Part shown: positions 33,769 to 44,764 of the stretch, in pieces | How the letters are laid out: every line of letters begins with the position of its first letter | Numbering within the stretch: the first letter of the stretch is position 1 | From: Cephalotrichum gorgonifer | Lineage: Eukaryota > Ascomycota > Sordariomycetes > Microascales > Microascaceae | DNA length: 64,000 bases | NCBI GenBank assembly: GCA_900312665.1 | Contig: ONZQ02000015.1 | Coordinates: 1 to 64,000 of the forward strand | Direction of reading: 5' to 3' | Program-made: the position numbers and the translations under genes | The notes under the pieces: generated by a model | Databases searched by the model: none | Told to the model about the DNA's origin: nothing | What the model saw: only the letters and a program-made list of their open reading frames with translations

Positions 33769-35244
33769 TTACCCTATCCAGCTCCCCGTCTGCCTGTACT
33801 GCGCCAGCCTGGATGCCGCCAGGGTGAGACCCCCAAGGAACAATCCCGTCGCGCTGTACCCGATAGCCCCCATCCACGCGGCGTTCTCTCCCGAGCTGAT
33901 GATGGCTCCGGCGATCGGCGGGCCCACGACCACGGCTATTCCCGTCGTGAAGAACAGCATGCCCAGCCGCGTGCCCACCAACGACAGGTCCGGCGATAGA
34001 GACACCACCGCCGTCGGCATGACGCTCACGAGTCCTCCCGAGGAGGCGCCGTAGAGCAGCGCGAAGGCGATCATCCCCCCAAGGTTGCGGATGCCCATCC
34101 ACGCGAAACAGAGGACTCCTGAGATGAGTCCGGCTAGGGAGACGATGTTGAGGGCGCCGAACTTGTCGGCAAGGTGGTTCGGCCCAACGCGCCCGACAAT
34201 GCTCCCCGCACCGAGGAGGGTGACAAGGTAGGGCGAGAAGTCGGGTGTGGTGATGTCGAACCGTATGGCGAAGGACTGGATGTAGAAGAATCCGACGTAG
34301 ATGGTCAGGAAGGCAAGGAAGCAGCCCGCGGCGCAGAGGAGGTAGGGCACATCGCGGAAGGCACTCCTGTCGAGGAGGGACCGCTTCACGCCGGAGGGCG
34401 GCACCCGCATGCGCATGAAGAGCACCGGGACGACGGAGAGGCCCAGCATCAGGAACGCGAGCACGCGCGTCGCCCAAGGGAACCCGATCTTGGGCTGCAG
34501 CCTGCCGAAAAGGATAGGGAAGATGATGCTCGCCACGGGCGACCCCGTCGAGGCGATGCCGATGACCAGGCCCCGCTTCCTCTTGAAGTACTGGCTCAGG
34601 ATGGCCGTCGATGGCAGGAAGACGAACCCGCACCCGGTACCCATGCACACGCCCTGGGCGAGGACGACCTGCCAGTACGTCGAGCACAGGGACGTCATGA
34701 ACTGGCCGAAGAGGATGAGGGCCAGGCCGGCCCACAGGAGGTGCCGGAAGTACCCCGAGTCATATGCCGGGCCTGCGATAACGCCGATGATCATGAGGAG
34801 CGCTGCCTGTAGGGACCCCACCCATGAGAGGTCCGAGGCGGAGCGGTGCGGGAGGAGCTCCCGCACGTAGTAGGTCTGGAAGACGCCGTAGCTGTTGACG
34901 ACGCCCCACGTGACGACGGCGATCACCCACGACCCCAGCACCTGGAGCCACGCCGTGAGGCCGCCATCGGGGATAATGTCGTCGGGGATGTCGTCGGGGA
35001 TACCGTTGGTGGGTTCCTTTTGCTCCTCGGCCGCTATCGGTCCGGCAGTCTGCGGTAACTTTGACTCTAGGTCAGGCGCTGGTCCTCTTCCAAGTGTATA
35101 GGCTATGTATCGGAGGGTATCATCTAGTTGGGAGGCTGACTTGTTACTGACCTCTGCGATAGTTACCGACTGCGAGTCGGTGGGTGTAGATAGATAGCCC
35201 CGCGTCCCCTCCGCCGAGGACGCATCCTTCTCGTCATAGAGCAT
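33769..35244 (-). CDS. MFS transporter, monocarboxylate-porter type
   Basis: Membrane transporter of the major facilitator superfamily, close to the fungal MCT-like (Mch) group, 491 residues from the ATG at 35244. The N-terminal 95 residues are cytosolic and polar. PDGGLTAWLQVLGSWVI opens TM1, the signature start of this group, followed by VVTWGVVNSYGVFQTYY. Twelve hydrophobic segments follow, with a conserved-looking cytosolic loop YFKRKRGLVIGIASTGSP. The frame stays open 12 codons upstream of the chosen ATG, ending after a CTAG that could be an acceptor, so a short upstream exon is possible. Substrate cannot be told from sequence. Confidence 0.9.
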   Translation of the reverse strand: MLYDEKDASSAEGTRGYLSTPTDSQSVTIAEVSNKSASQLDDTLRYIAYTLGRGPAPDLESKLPQTAGPIAAEEQKEPTNGIPDDIPDDIIPDGGLTAWLQVLGSWVIAVVTWGVVNSYGVFQTYYVRELLPHRSASDLSWVGSLQAALLMIIGVIAGPAYDSGYFRHLLWAGLALILFGQFMTSLCSTYWQVVLAQGVCMGTGCGFVFLPSTAILSQYFKRKRGLVIGIASTGSPVASIIFPILFGRLQPKIGFPWATRVLAFLMLGLSVVPVLFMRMRVPPSGVKRSLLDRSAFRDVPYLLCAAGCFLAFLTIYVGFFYIQSFAIRFDITTPDFSPYLVTLLGAGSIVGRVGPNHLADKFGALNIVSLAGLISGVLCFAWMGIRNLGGMIAFALLYGASSGGLVSVMPTAVVSLSPDLSLVGTRLGMLFFTTGIAVVVGPPIAGAIISSGENAAWMGAIGYSATGLFLGGLTLAASRLAQYRQTGSWIG

Positions 35245-37395
35245 GACTATGCCAGCTTCATACGCCGAAAGCGTGGTCAAGCGAGGCAGCTAGCCTGTTG
35301 AGCGAGGTTGCCTGATATGACCTCTAACAGAACTCAAAAGGAGTAGGGTATGTAGTTTAGTTTGAAGTGAATGAGCAGTAAGTGAAGCACGATGAAGAGC
35401 GAGGTGGGGACTATGAGTCAACTAGGAATGATGCCAGGAGGACGATGCTGGCGATGTCCGAAGGGGTAAGATGCCTGATGACCGGTGTGAGTGAGTGAGT
35501 CTACTGACAATCCTATCTGGCTATGACCAGAGTGAGGGGGAGGTAAGGCTCACGATCGGAAGCTCTATATACTTGCGGGAGGAGTAAAGGGCTTCACCAG
35601 ACCCTGGTGGCGCTCCTATTATTAACGATACGGCATTAACAGCAGCAGCAGCTCGTCCACAGGTAAGTCCCGTGGGCTCCAGTAGATGCTATTTCGAAGC
35701 AAGGCTTTTTTTGATGGCGATATAATACTTGTCAGGCTGTGCCGATGGGGGACGGCAACATGTATCCGGCGAAACGAGAGGACTCATGGCAGTAGGGAAA
35801 AAAGTGTGATTGGTAATAACGGTTTATTATTTTGAAAGAAAAGTGGACTGCCGGCTCGCCAACCCGACTTGGCCTAGACTATTAGACTGCAACCTCGGAA
35901 CCCCGCGTCTCCGCTTGTGCCGAAAGGCCGGGGCGCGAGCGAGAGCGCGAGCGAGGGCGGCGACCGTGCAAGTTCTCGCAGCTGTGCTCCACACTTCCCG
36001 GCAGAGGAGGGGGCCATTATTGAGTCATGGAAAGGACGGGGTAGGGGTCCGTGAGGGGTGATTAGGCGTGCCGGGTTACTGGGACGGGATCGGAGTGGTC
36101 CTGGTGTGGGCAGGCAAGGGTCTCTAAGAGGTGGATGTGGGTGCGGATGTTAGTAACGGGATGCCGGGCCTCTCGAGGTGATGACTCCGAGTGGATGATT
36201 CCATGCATCCTTCTTCCCTTCCGACTCCAACCAGGGCATCTGCCGCCGCCGTGCGAGATCCGGTCCTGCACCCTTTTTTAGTCCGGGGCGGGGAAAGGGA
36301 GGGGACGGGGTACGGAGTACTTTTGTCCTTGGAAGGATTGGCTAAACCCTGTTAAGATTGCCTGTTTGGATTACTCGTACACGCAAGGTCTAGTCAAGCG
36401 CGGATGTGGGAGATGAGGACGGATGGTCACAGACTTGTATATCTCAGATAACAGGGGGAGAGTCGGACAAAAACACACCCTCCATTTATCATATATGCCA
36501 ACTCCCTGGCGGTTCTTAATCCCCACCACGGCCGATCCCGCCTTCACCCATCTCGTAGGAACCGGCGGGTGGTCGGGATCCGCGTCGGAGTCAACCGGGC
36601 CCACCCGACGACACCTACGAGTACCTCCGGGATCGAGGGAAAGGGAGAGGAAAAAGGAAGGAAAATGCGAAAGAAAAAGCAAGGAAGCACTCCAACTCCA
36701 GCTCACGAGTGGGAAAAAAGAAAGGTCACAACACCATGCAGACCCAATAATTTCTTCCCCCTCCCTTCTGGAAGATGCAAGTGAATTTTGTAAAACAGGA
36801 TTATCAACGCGGCGGCCACCACCACGTGCTGTGCGCCGGTCCGAGTTCGCAAGCCGAGGAATTTTGGTGTTTTTGCCGGGGCGCCGGGAGGACGGGGACG
36901 AGAGAGAGAGGCATCTCACGAGACTCGGCCTCATCGAGTTTCAACATACACCAAAACACCGTGGTTCGTGGGCCATGGACTCAGTGCCGAATCACCAGCC
37001 GGTTGGACGTTCTCACATTGAACAAGGATGGAGAACTTCGGGTCGGTCTCTCGACACAGAACTCATTATTATTACACGGGACCTCATACCGGACAGGGTA
37101 TATATGGCCGCGCCCTCGCCTCTGCACCCAATGCCCCCCATACATCCCCACCACCCGCCCAGAGCGTCATGCAAACACCTTTCTCGCCTCTAGTAGGAAA
37201 TAAAAGAAAGAAGGAAGGAAGGAAGAAGAAGCAGAAAAAGAACACCGTACATATATCCGTTTCCCCAATATCGTTACTCATATGCCAACAGAAACGCCGC
37301 TTGAATGTCCAGAAAGAAGCAAAGCGCCCGACCCAAAAGCTAGATAAAAACACACGTAACCTTCCTTTCCCCCCTCCTTCTTCCACCAACGTGCC
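35245..37395. other. Intergenic, no gene seen
   Basis: Promoter of the MFS gene and 3' flank of the membrane protein gene. Contains one TACGGAGTA word (36311-36319). Long overlapping frames near 36.4-37.2 kb lack domains. Confidence 0.5.
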
Positions 37396-38628
37396 TCAAC
37401 GCTCGCGCGGCTGATCTTGCGATGGCTCGATCACGATCTGAGGCACGCTGCTTAGTCGTAGGCTAGGTAGCTGTGGTACACCGCCAACGCCTCTCCGCGA
37501 GGGGCGCTGGTCCCGGCCGACATCGCTAGGTGGGGACTCGTTGTCCCCGCGAGCACCAACCGCCTCTGGGGACGAGTCCCGGCCGGGATATCCCGGAGGC
37601 GGTTCGGCGATGGGTGTGGTAGACCGGCCGTGGTCTGACGCCTCATCCTCGTAACCGGGCGGCGAATGTAGAGGGATGGTTGAATCCCCGACGTCGGCCT
37701 CACCGAAGTCGGAGCCGGAGTCGGCTCTCATATGTATCGACCGGTGCATCGAACCAGCACCGGAGCTCGCCCTTCCCCGCGGCGCTATAGACGCAAGGTC
37801 GGTATTCAGGCTTAGGGCCGAGTCGCTCCTCTCCCTCTCGGTCACGACCGACGACCGGCGGTCCCCTGAGAGCGTGGAGAGCGCTATGCTCGCGGCGTCG
37901 GAGAGCAGCCCGGCCCTTTCGCTCTCGATGCTGTTCGCGCGGATCCTCGTCCCGTCGTGCCGTGCGACGCCGACGTCCGCGTACGCGACGCTGGACACGG
38001 CGCTCAGCCGCTCGTTCTTGAGCCGCTCGTGGTCGCTCCGGAGCAATTCTAGTACGGACCGGTCCGCAGTGGCCGACACGTCCTGGGCCCGGAGACTTTC
38101 CAGCGCCGCGGTGTCGTTGCGGCTCCTCGCCTCCCGGCGGGCCTCCCGGCGCTGAGCCCGGTCGGCGAGCTGCTGGCGACGGGCGAGGCGGAGCTGGTAG
38201 AGGGCCTCCATCTCGTCCTCCCGGAGGCCTTCGAGGTTCTCCTCCGTGGGGAGCTCGACCACCACGTCCACGCCGTCCCGCTCTCCCTCGCGGCCGATGA
38301 CCCGCTCCGTGTTCGTCGGGTCTATACGGTACGGTGGTAGCGTCATGATGGAGCGTACCGAGGTATTCCGATCCACCCTCGCGCCACCACTTGTATTATT
38401 CGCCGTCGTGCTCGTCGTGCCCGTGCCGGTGTTTGCGGAGGGATCGGACTCGGCCGCGGCACCGGCGGGTTCGTAGGTCCCGCGACTGGGGACACCCCAG
38501 TTGATCCATACGCCCTTGAGATAGGCGGTGGGAAGGTATTTCGGGTTCTTGTGGCGGCGGCGAACGGAGCGGAGGGCGCAATAAACGATGACTGCGACGG
38601 CGAGAAAGCCCACTACGCCCACTGTGGC
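37396..38628 (-). CDS. Orphan single-pass membrane protein (5' exon uncertain)
   Basis: The secure exon encodes 410 residues and begins after a TAG acceptor at 38630-38629 with ATVGVVGFLAVAVIVYC, a clear transmembrane helix. It is followed by a basic stop-transfer stretch (RSVRRRHKNPKYLP). The remainder is cytosolic: a Glu/Arg-rich coiled-coil-like region (LREDEMEALYQLRLARRQQ), then Ser-rich, disordered sequence with a possible PPGY ubiquitin-ligase-binding motif (SPPGYEDE and EPPPGYPG). No ATG lies in frame before the helix, so a first exon is missing. A phase-0 candidate runs 38835-38725 (MYQYRAIPPSYPG) with a GTACGC donor and a GCTAAT branch site, but it is weakly supported. PY motifs suggest Rsp5-type regulation, which is inferred. 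I do not recognise the family. Confidence 0.75.
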   Translation of the reverse strand, partial: ATVGVVGFLAVAVIVYCALRSVRRRHKNPKYLPTAYLKGVWINWGVPSRGTYEPAGAAAESDPSANTGTGTTSTTANNTSGGARVDRNTSVRSIMTLPPYRIDPTNTERVIGREGERDGVDVVVELPTEENLEGLREDEMEALYQLRLARRQQLADRAQRREARREARSRNDTAALESLRAQDVSATADRSVLELLRSDHERLKNERLSAVSSVAYADVGVARHDGTRIRANSIESERAGLLSDAASIALSTLSGDRRSSVVTERERSDSALSLNTDLASIAPRGRASSGAGSMHRSIHMRADSGSDFGEADVGDSTIPLHSPPGYEDEASDHGRSTTPIAEPPPGYPGRDSSPEAVGARGDNESPPSDVGRDQRPSRRGVGGVPQLPSLRLSSVPQIVIEPSQDQPRER

Positions 38629-38835
38629 CTAATGGTGAGACATATCATATTAGCTGCGAGTAGTGCGGTAGGGGACGAGTGTGGGCGGGTAGAGCATGGG
38701 GCATGGAGCATGGGAGCTGCGTACAATCAGGCCGGTGCTAGGCGGGCCCGGGTCATTCTTGCGATTCTGGTCATTCTGTCTCCTGACGAGCAGGGGGCCC
38801 GGATAAGATGGCGGGATTGCTCGGTATTGGTACAT

Positions 38836-40847
38836 TGGTGATGTTGCCGTGGACGCGAGCCTCGTCGCGGGGGCGAGCGGGGAGAGGCCAGCCGGAGGCG
38901 AGAGCGGAGGGTGAGGGTGCTCAATGCAGGCGGGCTTGGAGAGTGACGTGGGCCACCCAGTTACGAGAGGGTACCGCACTGGTATATCGATGGAAGCGCT
39001 GTCTCGCCGGAGAGTCGCACGATGGGTCCTGTCGAATCGGCTGGTTGGCAGGTTGGATCAATGCGAGCGTGAGCTCGAAGAAGGGCGGTTGCGGTACACA
39101 AGTGCGGACGGAGGGATGAGACTCGAAGGAGTGCCAAGCGGTACGAGAAATTACGGCGATAGACGAGGGAGGAGGATGTGACGAGGAAGAGGAAGGAGGG
39201 TAAAATCAATTATCGTTACGAAGCGTTTAGCAGGGTGGAGAAAGAAAATAAGGGCAAAGCACGAAGATGCAGTTGCAGAGTACTCGTACATGTAGATTGG
39301 ACGCGGACTGCAACGCCACAAGGGGAGGACGATACGAAACCGGTCAGCTCGGGTATGGACAAGGCGGGAGTCTTGTCTGCATGTGGTTGGTTCACCGCGG
39401 GACGATCTCATCTCCCTGTGTACGTCCTTGGCTCGAGGGCACTAATAATTATTAGCTCTCACTATAGGACCTGTATCTGTAGGGTTCTTTCTGACTTGGG
39501 GGCTTCCGCTTCGGGGCAGCGCTGCGAGATTCTAGATTCCAGGTTCCAATTCCAGAACCTGGGACTTCTGAGCTCCCTCGGTTCCAGGGAAGGGAGGAAA
39601 AAGTAAAGGAAAACGCCAGGGTGGCTTTGCCCCTGCCCCTGCCCCTGCCCCATGGGCCGTGGCTGATGAATGGACGGACCAGCCGATCCATGTTCGCGGT
39701 TCGTAGGGCTATGAGTATTACGAGTACTGCAATAACTACCTGGGAAGTGACAAATACTCGTATGAACATGGATTAAGGATGACAGATATTAGTGGAACCC
39801 GTGACACGAGACATCCATTGAAATCGAGGGACTCTGATCCACCTTGACAGAGATATTGTACTTGTATTACTTCTTCCTTATACGAGTACAAGTACTTGTA
39901 CGAGTAACAATTGGAATACGACGTGGAGAGCCGGAGTATTATTACGAATACGCATTCATTTTGGCAAGTGTGGGGGACGCGCTACTCGAGAGTGAGCAGC
40001 AAACGGAAGGTGCTATTTCAGTGCAAGTAAGAGCAACGTACGTGTAGCTGCACGTGCCGAGGGATGACGGACGAGCCGGATTAGCATGCTTCAGTGCAAT
40101 GAGAGAGAGGCGTGCTTACTGAGGAAATGTGTAAGAATACGGAGTAATATTGTGGATCACAATCCAGGGATTATCCGGCCCAAAGAGTTTATCTTTACGA
40201 GTATTAATACACTACTTGTACTCGTACTCGCAGCACATACGATCTTCCAACAGCTGAAGTGTCACTTGGATGAGAGTCCATCCCTCTTTGTATAATACAT
40301 GTATCCCAACTCGAGATAAGCCAGCCACCCCAACACCGCCAGTTTTTGTTCCCCCGTCACTTCCCACTCCCTCCCCCTTCTCGTTTGAAGATCTGCAGCG
40401 TCATTCTCATTCGGGGATACGCGAACGTTGGTCTGCTAGGCTGAGGCTCGCCGCAGCGGGGCGCAGTACACCCCAGTGTCGTCACCCATCAACCCCATCA
40501 AACCACAATGGAAGGGAGAAGCGGGACACTGCCACTGGCCTGACGTCGTGGCATTGTTTCGACCTCGTTTGTTCATCCTACCCACGTCACCGTTTTGAAT
40601 GTGCATGGTCGGAAGAGGCGGTGGAGAGCCGTCTGGTTCCTTGTTAGCTAGGACTAACCTGGTCACTCATCACCCAATATATATGATTTGTCCAAAGAGA
40701 ACTGGAAAAAGAACATCTCCCGTCGCAAGCTGGATTGCTCTTCGAAGACTCGACGCTGAAATTCCTAGGAGTACAGGCGGCACATGAAGGGGCTATCAAA
40801 GCAATGGCATCAACAGCCACGAGCGAAAGACGGCAAAAAAAGAAAAA
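38836..40847. other. Intergenic with GTAC-rich palindromes
   Basis: No gene supported. Contains a perfect 16-bp palindrome GTACAAGTACTTGTAC (39886-39901), a CCCCTG repeat (about 39630-39650) and a TACGGAGTA word (40138-40146). Confidence 0.5.
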
Positions 40848-40965
40848 CATACAACACCAGGGATTCGCTGGTCGTCACCGACCCAACTACTAGTCTAGCG
40901 CTTCGTGGTTTATGTATAGGGGAGCGGACGGGACCCTCAGTTGTCCACGAGCTATGGTCGTATGT
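40848..40965 (-). rRNA. 5S ribosomal RNA (dispersed copy)
   Basis: The minus strand begins ACATACGACCATAGCTCGTG and ends CCCTGGTGTTGTATG, 118 nt. It keeps fungal 5S hallmarks: GTCCCGTCCGCTC in the first half and TAGTAGTTGGGTCGGTGACG, then CAGCGAATCCCTGG, in the second. Helix I pairs the two ends, and helix II pairs GCTCGTGG with CCACGAAGC, so base changes against common fungal 5S are compensated. A T-rich run directly follows the 3' end, as expected for Pol III termination. Single dispersed 5S genes are normal in Pezizomycotina. Confidence 0.93.
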
Positions 40966-41225
40966 ATCAATTAGAGTTCAGAGATTGGAATATCAACGCT
41001 GGGTAGAGAATCCCCGGAAAGAACCAAAGCTCACACGAATGTAGCTGGGTCCTGTGGCTCTGCTCTGCCCAACTGCGGACTTGACTGGCTAGCTAGTATA
41101 TCTTGTCTTGGCGTAAACTACCTTGGCTACGTAAGAGTACGCTCCGGCACTTGGACCTAAGCTTCCACGTGAAAATTCACCTGCACCTCATCAGATCTTC
41201 TCAACCTCTCAACAGCTAAACCCTC

Positions 41226-42614
41226 TCACCCAAACCTCTTCTCAAACTTCTTGAACATCCCACCGACCCCCCTCTCCAACCTCGCCGCGTGATCCTCCAG
41301 CCGGGGCTTCCCCGCACCCTGCTGTTGCTGCTGCTGCTGCTGCTGTGCTGGCGCCTGCTCCCCCTCGCCCGGCCTATAGAACTGCTGGTGGACAGAGTAG
41401 TCCTGCCGCGCAGGGTTCGCCGCGCCCTGCTGCTGGTGGCCATAGTACTGCGAGGGCGCGCCCTGAGCCGGCGGCGGAGGCACGCCGTGCCCCCCTGCGG
41501 GCGACGTGCTGTGAGTCTGCGGCGCATACCCCTGCGGCGCGTACCCCTGAGGCGCTTGTTGTGCCCCCCCGTACGGGCTAGGCGAGGCGAGACCCGCCGC
41601 AACGGGCATCGTCGCCGACCGCTGCAGACCCCCGAACCCGGGCGGCTGGCCCGGTTGGCCCGGCTGTCCCGGGGGCGGGGGCGGGGGCGGGAGGCCCGGC
41701 GAGAAGGGCTGCTGGTCGTACGCCATCGCCGCCGCGAGGGGATTCACCCCCCCGTCATCCGGCGGCGGCGTCTTCTCCCGCGGCCGGATCGACTCCGGTG
41801 CCGGGGGTGCGGCGGGGTTGTACGCCATGGGCGTGAAGTTGGCGGGCGCGGGGGCGGCCTGGGCCTGCGGCTCCGATAGCGCCACCCTCTCGAGCTGCTG
41901 CACGACAGCGCTGGCGGCGTCGGGCGCGCGCACGGGCGGCGGGCCGGGCTCGTCCCGGAGTTCGACCTGCGCCGGCGGCAGCACTCTTCTGATGCCGTTG
42001 ACGAACTGCAGCGCGTCGGCCTGCGTGTAGAAGTAGATGTCGACGGAGTGGAGCTTGTAGTGGTACTTGTTCTCGTTGCGCGGGTCGTAGGTCGGGAGGT
42101 GCCACTCGCTTGGGTCGGAAGCCTCCGGCGCCGTCAGTGACACGAGGCACTGGTGCTTGTATGAGTACCCTAGGTGTGCCCTATCGAGATCTGCATCGTG
42201 GCGGGTCGCATTAGTGAGGTCCCGGGGGGGGGGGGGGGGGTAGGCGATGGGCTTCGCTTATGGGGCGATCTTAAGTCGCGACGGAGGGGGAGAAAAAGGG
42301 GAGAGATGAGACGGGGGTGCCGCTTACATCCTTCGAAGGCATCCTGGTCATCGGTGCCCACGCAGTTTGCGATCTCGATGCGCGCTCGCCGCTCGTTCGC
42401 ATTCTCAAACAGGTAGACGTAGGAGCCCTTGTCGAACCGGTGGTGAGGTGGGTTCTGGGCTGGCGAGCCGTAGTAGTAGTGAATGTCGCCGAACCTGCGG
42501 CCGCGGTCAGCGTCGGGCTTTTGTGGGAGGGGGGAAACCGGACACCGAGCTTCAACTGGTCTCATCTATGACGTACAGGACGGCGACGTTCTCCTCGCCT
42601 GGCTTGGCCGCCAT
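41226..42614 (-). CDS. Orphan fungal protein with Pro/Gln-rich tail
   Basis: A 391-residue protein. Exons are 42614-42573 (MAAKPGEENVAVLY), 42517-42328 and 42169-41226. The first junction is the least certain (GTCATA donor, 55-nt intron). The N-terminal ~150 residues are a compact, conserved-looking domain (RRFGDIHYYYGSP, KGSYVYLFENANERRARIE, WHLPTYDPRNENKYHYKL, then ALQFVNGIRRVLP). The rest is disordered: Pro-rich runs, QGYAPQGYAPQ repeats and a nine-Gln tract encoded by CAG repeats (about 41324-41345). It ends with a basic-amphipathic helix (GGMFKKFEKRFG). This layout recalls adaptor proteins of trafficking or RNA granules, but no family was recognised. Intron 2 has a run of 17 C on the sense strand. 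Confidence 0.8.
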
Positions 42615-42617
42615 CAT

Positions 42618-43552
42618 TAATTGATTGGTCCCGCCGGGGGGAGGTAAACGACGGAGCGCAGGATCTGAGAGACGGATGAACCGAGATGCCTTTCCAGAAT
42701 CTTCAGCTGAAAATGACAAGCCTCGAGTTCGAAGAATGAGGGACCTCAAAGCATGAGAGCTTGCTGGGAGGAGAGAAAGTCATGGGAGGGTCACACAAAC
42801 CCTCCCCGCCCGCCCTTATCCCACCATGGATTCTGGGTAGCCTGCCTTTATTACGCAAGGGTCGCCAGAGCGGATTGGCCCTTTACAGCCAACCACTGCC
42901 CAGTCCGCATGCAGCTTCGTTCCTCGTCTCCCACGTCTCGCGGGGTCCCGGCGCTTACAGCCCATTATCATTGTCGCTGGATAGTAGCACAGCCAATGAG
43001 CGCTCAGTATTGAGGTCAAGGACGAGTGGTACGTACCCCGTCCAAGCTGCATTCCATGTGGGGATGCTTGTATGGGTATGCATGGTGACATTGGATTATT
43101 ACTGGCCCCGCTCTTCATGTCATGAGGCAGCTTAGTCAACCTACTTATTGTCTGCGCGAAGCATTCAAGCTTAGCTTGCTTGCTTGCTTACTCAGTGTGA
43201 ATTTTTTTTGGGGTCGTTCAGGGAGCCAGACTGCATCCGAATATCCATCCGGCGACCAGAGAGCGAAACGACACCAGTGGCAGCTTTCTCCAGAACCGGC
43301 ACACGAGACCGACGCGACGCGAGATCGAACGAGGGGCGGGTACTCGCCTCAATCGAACCCCGACGAAACCAGCGCTCCCACTGGAAGCCGTCATTAAAGC
43401 CTCCCGCATCCGCTGACGCCGTCCGTCCTTCCGATACCCCAAAACCCAGGGTTCGAAAAGACACGCCCACGACCTACACACCACCACCTCGCATCACGGC
43501 ACACACACACACACACATACGCGACGACGACCCCCCCAAAAACGCCGCAAAG
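42618..43552. other. Divergent intergenic region
   Basis: Separates the Pro/Gln-rich protein gene from uS8m. The uS8m leader is open in frame back to about 43184 but has no ATG. Includes an (AC)n microsatellite at about 43498-43517. Confidence 0.55.
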
Positions 43553-44038
43553 ATGGGTATCCAATCAATCGCAAACACCTGCTCCCACCTCCAGAACGCC
43601 TCGCGCGCGCGCCTGGCCCTGACCTCCATCCCCCTCTCCAAGTACAACCTCAACCTATCCATCGCCCTCCACCGCGCGGGCTACCTCTCCTCCATCACCC
43701 GCGGCGGGCCCTCGCCCCCGGACCCCGAGACCGCCGCCACCCAGGCCCCCGAGCCCGTCACCCACGCCAACGTCGCCACCAGGAGGCTCTGGCTCGGCCT
43801 CAAGTACTGGGACGGGAAGCCCGTCATGGCCAAGCTCAAGCCAATCAGCACCCCCAAGAGGCTTGTCACCATCAAGCTCGACGGCCTGCAGAGGATCGTG
43901 AGGGGCCTCACGGCCAAGGAGCTCCCGGGACTGACCCTGGGCGAGAGTCTCTTCCTGTCGACGGACATCGGCGTCCTGGAGGCGAGGGAAGCTGTCGAGA
44001 GGAATCGGGGTGGACTGCTGCTGTGCAAGGTCTCGTGA
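43553..44038 (+). CDS. MRPS8: Mitochondrial small-subunit ribosomal protein uS8m
   Basis: Component of the mitochondrial 37S subunit, 161 residues, single exon. Start MGIQSIANTCSHLQNASRAR matches the fungal family opening, with two N-terminal amphipathic segments rather than a strong presequence. Bacterial S8-like features include SIALHRAGYLSSI and a C-terminal half with ISTPKRLVTIKLDGLQRI and a Ser/Thr-rich end that contacts rRNA (FLSTDIGVLEAREA). Length equals that of other fungal MrpS8 proteins. The gene converges with the low-complexity protein gene to its right. Confidence 0.93.
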   Translation: MGIQSIANTCSHLQNASRARLALTSIPLSKYNLNLSIALHRAGYLSSITRGGPSPPDPETAATQAPEPVTHANVATRRLWLGLKYWDGKPVMAKLKPISTPKRLVTIKLDGLQRIVRGLTAKELPGLTLGESLFLSTDIGVLEAREAVERNRGGLLLCKVS

Positions 44039-44764
44039 TGACGGAACGGAGAGCGGCGAGAATTCGAAATAGGGGGGTAAATGCAATGACGGGAGTTGAC
44101 CGAGTTGGTGGGGGGAGGGGGCTTACTGGGGGTGGAAAGCCGTGTACGCTTTGAGCATGCTTGGTCGGAGGGAGTCATGTTGCTCGCTCCGCCACAGGCT
44201 GGCCTTTTGTATCATATATAGATCTCGACAATGAATTCTGTAATTTCCCACGGCAATGAGGGCGGGCTCTGAATTACAGCGGGTTGATCGAAGTCTCTAC
44301 GGTAACGCATACGTGGCTGGGTAGTAAGATTTTGGTCTAATTCTCCAATGAATGCTTACATGTACGTAGCTGGGTAGTAAGGTTTGACTTAATCCTCTAC
44401 ATCAGTATGTATCTTCATCGGTTGGGTAGAGAGGTGTGGTCGAATGAATTACATCTCGAAAAATAAAAAGACATATATACAGTAATTACAACAGGCTCAA
44501 ACTCTTCACCAGATCTCGTCTCAGTTTCCTCCTCTGACATCTGGGACGAATACAATCAAAGCAGGGGCAATAACTCCATCCTCCCAGCAAAATGCGCCTC
44601 GCTTTTTTCGCTAGCTTCTAAGGTATCATATGGGATTTCCACCACGTACTGATGCACTGGTGACGACACAAACACTTCCCCGGCATTAAATACAGTCTGC
44701 CCTTTCCGCGAATCATGCCGTGCCGTTGGATTGGATTATCCTTCGCGTATCTGTTCGCTCCAGA
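44039..44764. other. Convergent intergenic region
   Basis: Holds a degenerate tandem repeat (44316-44470). No gene recognised. Confidence 0.55.
44316..44470 (+). repeat. 52-53-bp degenerate tandem repeat
   Basis: Three units start with GCTGGGTAGTAAG, GCTGGGTAGTAAG and GTTGGGTAGAGAG at 44316, 44369 and 44421. Each is followed by a related T-rich stretch (TTTTGGTCTAAT, TTTGACTTAAT, TGTGGTCGAAT). The third copy is the most diverged. Confidence 0.65.

Noticed and set aside
33731..34735. 334-codon minus-strand frame overlapping the MFS transporter
   Set aside because: Arg/Pro/His-rich shadow in another frame of the same strand. The MFS frame carries twelve membrane segments and family motifs.
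36423..37193. 256-codon plus-strand frame
   Set aside because: Low-complexity Lys/Glu and Pro/His stretches, a competing opposite-strand frame, and no recognisable motif.
38624..38640. A-box-like sequence TGGCCTAATGG suggesting a tRNA
   Set aside because: No matching B box (GGTTCRANNCC) or cloverleaf follows in either direction. The site is the intron acceptor of the membrane-protein gene.
43184..43552. N-terminal extension of uS8m
   Set aside because: The frame is open but contains no ATG. Family proteins start at MGIQSI, so this is leader sequence.
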